Origin: Candidatus Uhrbacteria bacterium
GTDB taxonomy: Bacteria; Patescibacteriota; Patescibacteriia; UBA9934; UBA11717
Length of the DNA stretch: 9,267 nucleotides
Assembly: GCA_013203725.1 (NCBI GenBank)
Contig: JABMPK010000058.1
Span: 1-9,267, forward strand
Direction: 5' to 3'
Part shown: positions 1 to 5,433 of the stretch, piece by piece
Position numbering within the stretch: position 1 is the first letter of the stretch
Layout: every line of letters starts with the position of its first letter
The notes under the pieces: generated by a model
Told to the model about the DNA's origin: nothing
What the model saw: only the letters and a program-made list of their open reading frames with translations
Databases searched by the model: none
Position numbers and translations under genes: made by a program

Positions 1-58
1 ACACAGTCACGCTACACCCCAGGGTCTGACGCCACTATTGTAGATCAAAGGCCTCTCA

Positions 59-74
59 TTTTCCAAATGGAAAA
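59..74. repeat. short perfect inverted repeat next to the csd terminator
   Basis: Two 7-bp arms, TTTTCCA and TGGAAAA, flank a 2-bp centre. The repeat directly abuts the terminator-like hairpin at 71-127 and shares its T-run. A 2-nt loop is too tight to form fully, so it is more likely a palindromic protein site, or chance in an A/T-rich run, than a second RNA hairpin. Positions 1-58 to its left show nothing I can name. Confidence 0.35.
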
Positions 75-127
75 CCGCCCACCAAGCGACCTTTCAGCTA
101 CAAGCTGAGCGGTTCTCGATTGGGCGG
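71..127 (-). terminator. candidate intrinsic terminator of the cold-shock-domain gene
   Basis: Read on the minus strand, CCGCCCA (127-121) pairs perfectly with TGGGCGG (81-75), and TTTT follows directly. Inside, CAGCT/AGCTG (95-99 with 103-107) forms an apical stem on a 3-nt loop. It begins 13 nt after the stop codon of the gene at 140-787. The U-run is only four bases and the stem is interrupted, so termination strength is uncertain. Confidence 0.45.
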
Positions 128-139
128 CTAGTAGCGCGC

Positions 140-787
140 CTAGTACATGTCCACGTCGTCCGCCGGGTCGTAATCCCGGTGGTCGTCCCATCGATCGTAG
201 ACGCTTCCCCTGCCAACAGGCTCTGGACTGCACGACCTGGGCACATGGGGGTGCTCGGTCACGATCTCCAAACCGCCGATGATCGAGGCCTCGGGAATGA
301 CGCTTCGGTCACTAGGGAGCCGGGGCTCGAATCCCCCTTCCTCACCATCCCAGCATTCAGCCAGGAACAGCTCTCCGCTCTTGGGACGGAAGACGATCTC
401 TCGCCAGCAGACGCGTGGTCCGTACCCGCCATATCCACCATCGAAGCTCGCGACCCTGAGATCGTTCTCCTGTACGTGATGTGCGCTGTCCACCACTCGC
501 ATGTCGTGGATGTTGGCTACCGTCTTCCCTGTCTTCGCGACCGTCACAGGCATCTCGTTGGCGAAGCACCATGGGGAAGCCTTGGAGCGGCCCTGGCTGC
601 CATCAGTCTTCTTGAAGACCAGCCGATCGCCCTGCTTGGGCATCGACTTAGCACCCCGCATGCTGTTGTCCGGAGCCACGTAGTCGTTGAGGTGGAAGAA
701 GACCTCTCCCTCTCCACCATCAATCAGCAGGAAACCGAAACGCTTGTTGTCTCGGCTGTCGAAGAACTTCACATGTCCATACTTCAT
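140..787 (-). CDS. cold-shock-domain protein with long unrecognised C-terminal region
   Basis: A 215-aa protein. Residues 1-70 resemble a cold-shock (CspA-type) nucleic-acid-binding OB fold: GHVKFFDS at 4-11, an RNP1-like KRFGFLL at 15-21 and an RNP2-like VFFHL at 29-33. By family this suggests binding to single-stranded RNA or DNA. Bacterial Csp proteins are usually about 65-75 aa, so about 145 residues here are extra. They include a Gly/Tyr-rich stretch (GGYGGYG), Trp/Cys-containing strands and an Asp-rich tail ending DVDMY, which I do not recognise. I chose ATG at 787 over GTG at 790 because AGGGAG lies 6 nt upstream of the ATG. Rows sampled in the gene are about 63-67% GC against 43-50% elsewhere, and Lys codons in the N-terminal half are all AAG. 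That points to recent transfer. The fold call is fairly safe; the cellular role is not known. Confidence 0.8.
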   Translation of the reverse strand: MKYGHVKFFDSRDNKRFGFLLIDGGEGEVFFHLNDYVAPDNSMRGAKSMPKQGDRLVFKKTDGSQGRSKASPWCFANEMPVTVAKTGKTVANIHDMRVVDSAHHVQENDLRVASFDGGYGGYGPRVCWREIVFRPKSGELFLAECWDGEEGGFEPRLPSDRSVIPEASIIGGLEIVTEHPHVPRSCSPEPVGRGSVYDRWDDHRDYDPADDVDMY

Positions 788-867
788 CACTCACTCCCTC
801 ATACTTTCTTTTAGTAACGCTGATGATCAGGTCCCGGAGGCGAAAGTTAACCTCGTCAAGACATACC

Positions 868-896
868 AAAATACCACGATATAGCCCTTTTGTCAG
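868..896 (-). promoter_or_regulatory. candidate promoter of the cold-shock-domain gene
   Basis: On the minus strand, CTGACA (896-891, 5 of 6 to the -35 consensus) is followed after exactly 17 nt by TATTTT (873-868, 4 of 6 to the -10 consensus). Transcription would start near 861 and give a leader of about 74 nt before the ATG at 787. A long leader would fit a cold-shock gene, since cspA-type mRNAs carry long structured leaders, but this is inference from motif spacing only. Confidence 0.4.
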
Positions 897-903
897 GGAT
901 ATA
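879..903. promoter_or_regulatory. inverted repeat overlapping the -35 box (possible operator)
   Basis: ATATAGCCCT (879-888) and AGGGATATA (895-903) form an imperfect inverted repeat around a 6-nt centre, with one unpaired base. It covers the candidate -35 box and part of the spacer, where a repressor could block RNA polymerase. No regulator gene is visible in the window. Confidence 0.3.
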
Positions 904-950
904 CGTGCTGATAACGCCAACATTAGCATCGTTCCATCTTCTTCAGTAGA

Positions 951-975
951 TAAAAATAAGGAGCTAAACCCCCTT
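951..975 (-). terminator. intrinsic terminator of the five-gene operon
   Basis: On the minus strand AAGGGG (975-970) pairs with CTCCTT (963-958). The stem has six pairs including one G-U, on a 6-nt loop GTTTAG, and is followed by ATTTTTA. It has a compact stem plus U-run, the usual intrinsic terminator form, and lies about 170 nt downstream of the methyltransferase stop, after the larger repeat hairpin. Confidence 0.55.
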
Positions 976-978
976 GCA

Positions 979-1083
979 TGTCATTCTGAGCGGTAGCCGA
1001 AGAACCTTCGTCGCCATTTTCAGGTGTCACCTAAACTTCCGACGAAGTTCCTTCGACTTCACTTCGTTCCGCTCAGGATGACA
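979..1083. repeat. large inverted repeat made of two GTCATYCTGAGC-type units
   Basis: TGTCATTCTGAGCGG (979-993) and CCGCTCAGGATGACA (1069-1083) are inverted copies with one mismatch that becomes a G-U pair in minus-strand RNA. Inner segments also pair (CCTTCGTCG near 1005-1013 with CGACGAAG at 1040-1047), and AGGTGtCACCT sits at the apex. Each arm continues into a CGAAGrA-type segment, so the structure looks like two copies of one unit facing each other. A third copy lies at 8223-8275. As I recall, this sequence type is scattered between genes in many CPR and other bacterial genomes, with unknown role. Confidence 0.7.
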
Positions 1084-1146
1084 AGTTGCGGCTACATGAG
1101 CCCCCATCTTCATCCAAACGCACACAGAACCAAAATCTTCATAAAA

Positions 1147-1677
1147 CTACCACTTGTATTTCCTAACAGTAGACCCCTTAACCATCTCCTTGCCTACCTC
1201 CTCGCTCGCGAGCTCGAACCCGTGCGAGATTACTGTGAGGTGCTTGTAACGGTCCTGGAGGCGTTTTTCGATTTTGTGGGTTGCCTTTGGTAGTAGGTAC
1301 ATCATCACAACATCAACGTCGGGAAGGTCCACTGTAAACATATTCTCGCGAACAATCTTTACGTTGTCTTGCACACCTGCGAGTCGAACTCGAGTTCTGG
1401 CCATCAACGCGACCATGGGATTTAACTCAACACCAACACATGTTGCGCCGAATTCCTGGGCGGCAACAATCAAAATAGAGGCATCACCGCACCCAAGGTC
1501 GAGCACGCGATCCCCTTTTTTTAGACCACCGAACTCACACATCTTGCGCGATATCACCTTGGACGTTGGAACCCACGGCGCCGACGTCAAGATTGTTCCC
1601 GTTACAAATGTCACGAACACAGTGACAAACATCAACAGTACAAGAACAACGAGCAATGCTATGTAAACGTAATCCAT
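1147..1677 (-). CDS. membrane-anchored class I SAM-dependent methyltransferase (FAM173/ATPSCKMT-like)
   Basis: A 176-aa protein with one N-terminal transmembrane helix (about residues 4-27) followed by a Rossmann methyltransferase core. Motif I is DLGCGDASI at 60-68, the acidic SAM-ribose ligand is E84 in GVELNP, and YLLP (127-130) takes the post-strand-4 position. A helix followed by DLGCGD, GVELNP and a short C-terminal part resembles the FAM173 lysine-methyltransferase family, whose eukaryotic members modify the ATP synthase c subunit and the ADP/ATP carrier. The substrate here is unknown; a membrane protein lysine is a reasonable guess. I chose ATG 1677 because it follows the upstream stop in TGATATG, a 1-nt gap that favours translational coupling. 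The longer reading frame from 1737 would overlap the flavoprotein by about 60 nt and put an odd peptide before the helix. It is the last gene of the operon. Confidence 0.75.
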   Translation of the reverse strand: MDYVYIALLVVLVLLMFVTVFVTFVTGTILTSAPWVPTSKVISRKMCEFGGLKKGDRVLDLGCGDASILIVAAQEFGATCVGVELNPMVALMARTRVRLAGVQDNVKIVRENMFTVDLPDVDVVMMYLLPKATHKIEKRLQDRYKHLTVISHGFELASEEVGKEMVKGSTVRKYKW

Positions 1678-1678
1678 A

Positions 1679-3055
1679 TCACGAAATCGCAACGCCTGCT
1701 GCTGCCAGCACGCCCTCCGAGTATGTTGGGTATGCATGGATCATGTTCGCAAGGTCATCAATCGAAGTGTTGGTATACATAGCTAGTGCAATCTCGTGGA
1801 TCATTTCGCCAGCTCTTACCCCCGCAATATGACCACCAATAATCTTTCGCGTTTTCTCGTCTGCAACAATTTTTACAATTCCATACTTCTCGTCATCAAT
1901 AAATGATCGTCCAAGACCCTTCAACTGGAACGACCCTACGAGCACCGAGCCCGACCCCTCTCGCGCAGCCTCCTCGGTAATGCCAACACTCGCTATTTCC
2001 GGATCCAAGAACGTTACACGTGGCACAACGCGCTCGTCTGCCTTCACGCTGTCTTTACCTGCAAACGCATTATAGCCAGAAACCGAGCCTTCGTGATGCG
2101 CCGTGTGTGTAAATCTCATACCACCACTAACATCTCCGGCCGCCCAAATATGCTTTGCTGATGTCCGCATCTCCGAGTTGGTGATAACGGTTCCGCGTTC
2201 ATCCAAATCTACGCCGGCGGCCTTGAGCCCTAGGCCCGCCGTGTTTGAAGCCTTCCCTGTTGCTATAAGCAAAAACTCTGAACTTATCTTTATCATCTCT
2301 CTGCCAACACGAACGGTAGCGTTCTTTTGATCACCCTCCTGACTCAATTGAATTACCTCTGCACCAACATGAACAACAACCCCAAGACGCTCAAGCGAAT
2401 CATGTGCAATCTGAGATATTTCTGGCTCTTCTCTGTTAAGTACTCTAGGCGCACTTTGTATAAGAGTTACCTTTGTTCCAAATGTTGATAAAGCAGTCGC
2501 AAGTTCGCACCCAACCGGTCCACCTCCAATGATAACCATAGACGCGGGCAGCCCCTCTAGTCTAGATATAGTTTTGAAATCTATCCAGTCAACTTTTTCG
2601 ATTCCTGGAATAGGTGGAACGAATGTCCCCGCGCCTGTAGCGATTATAAATCTCTCCGATGTGTATTCTTTATCACCAACATGTATTGTATGTTCATCCA
2701 AGAAAGTAGCGCGGCCCTTTATCCTGTCTATTCCGAGTTTCTCTGCCGTGTCCTCAACGCGTTTACCACCGAGCGCGCCAACAAGTTTTGCACGTCTAGC
2801 CATTACTGCACCAAAATCAAAGGACACGTCTTTCACTTTTACTCCAAATACTTCCGCGTGCTTCAAATCACGATAAACCCTCGCGCTCTTTAGCAGGGAC
2901 TTTGTAGGAACGCAACCCCAGTTAGGACACTCGCCGCCCCATCGGCTTTCCTCTTCTACAATTCCAATCTTACGACCACGGCCTTTTGCAGCGCTTGCAG
3001 CCGAAAACCCAGAGGATCCAGATCCGATCACGAGTAAATCATATTGATATTTCAT
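1679..3055 (-). CDS. FAD-dependent pyridine nucleotide-disulfide oxidoreductase (Lpd/MerA-like), substrate unknown
   Basis: A complete 458-aa class I flavoprotein. The FAD motif GSGSSG is at 11-16, the redox-active pair C43/C48 lies in GGECPNWGCVPTK, the NAD(P) motif GGGPVG is at 177-182, the second FAD contact AAGDV is at 305-309, and the dimerisation domain runs from about 345 to the end. The family moves electrons between NAD(P)H and a disulfide or quinone-like acceptor through FAD. In lipoamide dehydrogenase the C-terminal HPTxxE carries the catalytic His-Glu pair. Here the segment is AYPTYSE (441-447), so Tyr442 replaces His while E447 is kept. The Cys pair at the MerA C-terminus is also absent. 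Q200 at the end of the second NAD(P) strand leaves cofactor choice open. It starts 4 nt after the GH1 stop. The fold is certain; naming it Lpd or MerA would overstate the evidence. Confidence 0.9.
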   Translation of the reverse strand: MKYQYDLLVIGSGSSGFSAASAAKGRGRKIGIVEEESRWGGECPNWGCVPTKSLLKSARVYRDLKHAEVFGVKVKDVSFDFGAVMARRAKLVGALGGKRVEDTAEKLGIDRIKGRATFLDEHTIHVGDKEYTSERFIIATGAGTFVPPIPGIEKVDWIDFKTISRLEGLPASMVIIGGGPVGCELATALSTFGTKVTLIQSAPRVLNREEPEISQIAHDSLERLGVVVHVGAEVIQLSQEGDQKNATVRVGREMIKISSEFLLIATGKASNTAGLGLKAAGVDLDERGTVITNSEMRTSAKHIWAAGDVSGGMRFTHTAHHEGSVSGYNAFAGKDSVKADERVVPRVTFLDPEIASVGITEEAAREGSGSVLVGSFQLKGLGRSFIDDEKYGIVKIVADEKTRKIIGGHIAGVRAGEMIHEIALAMYTNTSIDDLANMIHAYPTYSEGVLAAAGVAIS

Positions 3056-3059
3056 AAAT

Positions 3060-4412
3060 CTATTTTACCATTTTTGCTTTCCACTCGTTTAGAATCCCTG
3101 TAGTTCCGTGACCCAGGAACTGTAAAAAGTCGTGTTCTATACAGTTCCCCTTGGCAATCAGTCCGTATACTTCTGCACTCGGAAGCGGCGTACGCTTCAT
3201 CGTGTTGCGATCAACCGATACAAGTCCAAATGTTGGCTGAAATCCTTTAGCCCACTCAAAGTTGTCCAAAAGCGACCAGTGAAAGTACCCGCGTACATCG
3301 GCGCCCGATTCGATTGCATAATACAACTGTAGAAGATATCCAACGATCACGCGAATCCGTTTATCGTCATTGCTCGTCGCTAAACCGTTCTCTGTAATGT
3401 AGATCGGTTTCTTGTAACTAGCAAAGTCCATGCAAACGTCGAATATTCCGTGAGGAAACAACTCCCAACCAATGTCCGATGACTCAAAGGCGGCCTCCGC
3501 AATCTCATCCACTGGTTTTCCAAACGCAGTTCTTATAAACGCAGAAGCGCTCCTCATTCTAAAGTGGAAGTAGTAGTTCAAACCAAGGTAGTCGTGAGTT
3601 CTTTTTCCGGTCAGTGTATAGAACAAATGGTTAGTCGCGCGATCAATCACCGCAGTCAAAATACTGTCTGTAAAACTATGCTTTCTATAGGTCGCGAACG
3701 AAGACACATTGTTTGCAATACCAACCATCACCTTTCGTCGACGATGTTTTCCCCACTTGTGAATGATCTTGTAGGCACCACGATGCGCCCGCGCCATATT
3801 CAAAAGCACCAAAGCCGCCTTAAACTTGCTCTTTTTCTGTGGTGGCCATTCAACGAAAATGTATCCCTGCAACATGTAGACCATCGGCTCATTGATAGTG
3901 CACCAAAAATCAACATATTCTCCAAGTTCCTCCGTAATCTTTTCTACTAGTCTGAGGAATTTCTTTACCACCGACCTTCGTTCCCACCCACCTTTTTCCG
4001 ACAACCACTGCGGGTTCGTGAAATGGTGAATAGTCAACATGACCTTCATGTCCCTTTTTTTCAAATCAGAGAGAACCTTTCGGTAATGATCAAACGCCTT
4101 GTCGTCCCACACACCTTCTTCTGGTTCAAGACGGCTCCACTCAACAGATAGTCTATGGGAGTTGTTGTGAAGATGCTTTTCTGCAATATCAAAATCTTCT
4201 TTGTATCTATTATAGTGATCAACACCCTCGCCAGATTTTGTATTGTCCGAAATTTTGTCTTCTAGTTGCTCCCAGTGCCACCAGTCTGCATTCTTGTTCC
4301 CGCCCTCAACTTGGTACGAGCTTGTTGCGGCACCCCAAAGGAACCCATCTGGAAACATGCGTGGTTCGTAGTGCATGTCCTTTTTGTCTTTTCTCTCCAT
4401 TGGTGTTGACAT
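3060..4412 (-). CDS. glycoside hydrolase family 1 beta-glycosidase
   Basis: A complete 450-aa GH1 enzyme (usual length 440-480), a (beta/alpha)8 barrel that hydrolyses beta-linked sugars with retention. It opens with FPDGFLWGAATSSYQVEG (20-37). The acid/base is E175 in TINEP, the nucleophile is E341 in ITENG, and Q34, H129, N174, Y280, W379 and E386 (in DNFEWAKGF) complete the expected sugar site. E386 is the residue typical of enzymes acting on unphosphorylated sugars; 6-phospho-glycosidases carry a Ser/Lys set there. There is no signal peptide, so it should be cytoplasmic. Glucose, galactose or mannose specificity cannot be read here. The start is ATG 4412, which follows the upstream gene's stop as TGATATG; a short charged leader precedes the barrel, and later ATGs are possible. 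Confidence 0.93.
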   Translation of the reverse strand: MSTPMERKDKKDMHYEPRMFPDGFLWGAATSSYQVEGGNKNADWWHWEQLEDKISDNTKSGEGVDHYNRYKEDFDIAEKHLHNNSHRLSVEWSRLEPEEGVWDDKAFDHYRKVLSDLKKRDMKVMLTIHHFTNPQWLSEKGGWERRSVVKKFLRLVEKITEELGEYVDFWCTINEPMVYMLQGYIFVEWPPQKKSKFKAALVLLNMARAHRGAYKIIHKWGKHRRRKVMVGIANNVSSFATYRKHSFTDSILTAVIDRATNHLFYTLTGKRTHDYLGLNYYFHFRMRSASAFIRTAFGKPVDEIAEAAFESSDIGWELFPHGIFDVCMDFASYKKPIYITENGLATSNDDKRIRVIVGYLLQLYYAIESGADVRGYFHWSLLDNFEWAKGFQPTFGLVSVDRNTMKRTPLPSAEVYGLIAKGNCIEHDFLQFLGHGTTGILNEWKAKMVK

Positions 4413-4413
4413 A

Positions 4414-5412
4414 TCAGAAAATCATTTTACCAGCCTCCCAAAGTTCCGGCTTATCGTTCATCTTCAAAAAGTACCACCATTCTACACCCCAAACATAAAC
4501 TTCTGGGAATCCAATGTTTTCCACATACGATAAATTCTTTTCAAGATCGTGTACATCGAAAATCTCGAGCTGCTCGTTTACTGTATATTTCCCAACTTCA
4601 CGCGCGAACCACGGCTCTGCCTGAAGTTCTGAAACAATTACTTGAGTTTCACCCAACAACTTTGCCTTTGCACGATACGCCCATGTTGGTATGGGGTATG
4701 TAAGGTATCCAAAAATTGGATTGTGTACTGTGCGATATACAGATACTCCAACCATATCATCGGTGAGCTTGGCTTCGTTAGTCCATAGAGACTGTTCGCC
4801 GCTCGCTGTCGTCATGATAACGGTGTTACGATCTAGCGACCGCACAAGGTTAACCTCCTGTAGGAAGAACGCTTCGTCTAAATCCGAACACTCACCAAAC
4901 CACTTCAAGAACGGCTCATTTTCTACTTGCCATCGCAAAAGTGATTCACGATCCCTATATCGCTCCACCACTGCTCGCACCATCTGCAACTGTTCCGTAT
5001 CAAGATCACTTTGAGCAAGCTCCAACGCCCAGTCTGGCGAAAAGCACTCTGGCCATCTTGGAACCCTGCGTCCAATCGCCAAAATAACATCAATATCGCG
5101 GTCATCGGCAAGATCCATCATCGCGTCCAGCTCATCCCACTCAAATACATCACGCTCAAGCTCGATCCTGTCCCAATATACCGGAATGCGAACCATGGAC
5201 ACTCCTAGATCCTTTACCACAGCTTCAAAACCTTCGAGTGGATCGATCCCAAGCTCATCTGCATACATCGCTGAGTAAGTTGCTCCGTATTTGATGTCTT
5301 CCGCCGCAGTCTGTCGTGAAAAAACAAAAGGCCCAACCACAAGGATTAGTCCAAATACAATTAGAATGCTAATTACGACTTGCTTCAGGATTGTTTTTTG
5401 TTTGTTTTTCAT
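4414..5412 (-). CDS. membrane-anchored clan GH-A glycosidase (GH5/cellulase-like)
   Basis: A 332-aa protein. A basic N-terminus and one hydrophobic helix (about 12-31) form a signal anchor with no obvious cleavage site, so the enzyme domain should face the outside. The domain reads as a clan GH-A (beta/alpha)8 barrel: MVRIPVYWDRIE at 73-84 (strand 2), WQVENEP at 161-167 with the acid/base E166, SVYRT at 224-228 (strand 6), SELQAEPW at 261-268 with the nucleophile E262, and the closing WGVEWWY at 308-314. Spacing between the two Glu residues (96) is normal for the clan. I cannot assign one GH family; GH5, GH39 or a CPR-specific group are possible. The barrel is compact and has no carbohydrate-binding module. 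Its stop overlaps the TGATATG junction with the GH1 gene, so the two hydrolases are probably made together. GAGAG lies a few bases before the ATG. Confidence 0.78.
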   Translation of the reverse strand: MKNKQKTILKQVVISILIVFGLILVVGPFVFSRQTAAEDIKYGATYSAMYADELGIDPLEGFEAVVKDLGVSMVRIPVYWDRIELERDVFEWDELDAMMDLADDRDIDVILAIGRRVPRWPECFSPDWALELAQSDLDTEQLQMVRAVVERYRDRESLLRWQVENEPFLKWFGECSDLDEAFFLQEVNLVRSLDRNTVIMTTASGEQSLWTNEAKLTDDMVGVSVYRTVHNPIFGYLTYPIPTWAYRAKAKLLGETQVIVSELQAEPWFAREVGKYTVNEQLEIFDVHDLEKNLSYVENIGFPEVYVWGVEWWYFLKMNDKPELWEAGKMIF

Positions 5413-5433
5413 TTTCTCTCAATCTCACCTACG

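Larger units (their letters stand above)
788..1146. other. 359-bp intergenic region
   Basis: No convincing gene lies here. It separates the csd-like gene from the end of the five-gene operon, both on the minus strand. It holds a candidate csd promoter (868-896) with an overlapping inverted repeat (879-903), a palindrome CTGATgATCAG (820-830) in the presumed csd leader, the operon terminator (951-975) and a large repeat-derived hairpin (979-1083). Positions 1084-1146 hold nothing I can name. Confidence 0.6.

Noticed and set aside
788..790. GTG start for the cold-shock-domain gene
   Set aside because: AGGGAG is only 3 nt from the GTG but 6 nt from the ATG at 787, and CSD proteins normally start right before the first strand.
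179..814. 211-aa open frame on the plus strand opposite the cold-shock-domain gene
   Set aside because: It mirrors the GC-rich coding strand, shows no family motif, and the minus strand has a CSD and a well-placed Shine-Dalgarno.
1678..1737. 20-residue N-terminal extension of the methyltransferase
   Set aside because: It overlaps the flavoprotein's 3' end and places a Cys/Gln/Arg-rich peptide before the anchor helix; the coupled ATG at 1677 explains the frame better.
1679..3055. Naming the flavoprotein mercuric reductase or dihydrolipoyl dehydrogenase
   Set aside because: MerA's C-terminal Cys pair and heavy-metal domain are absent, and the Lpd catalytic His is replaced by Tyr.
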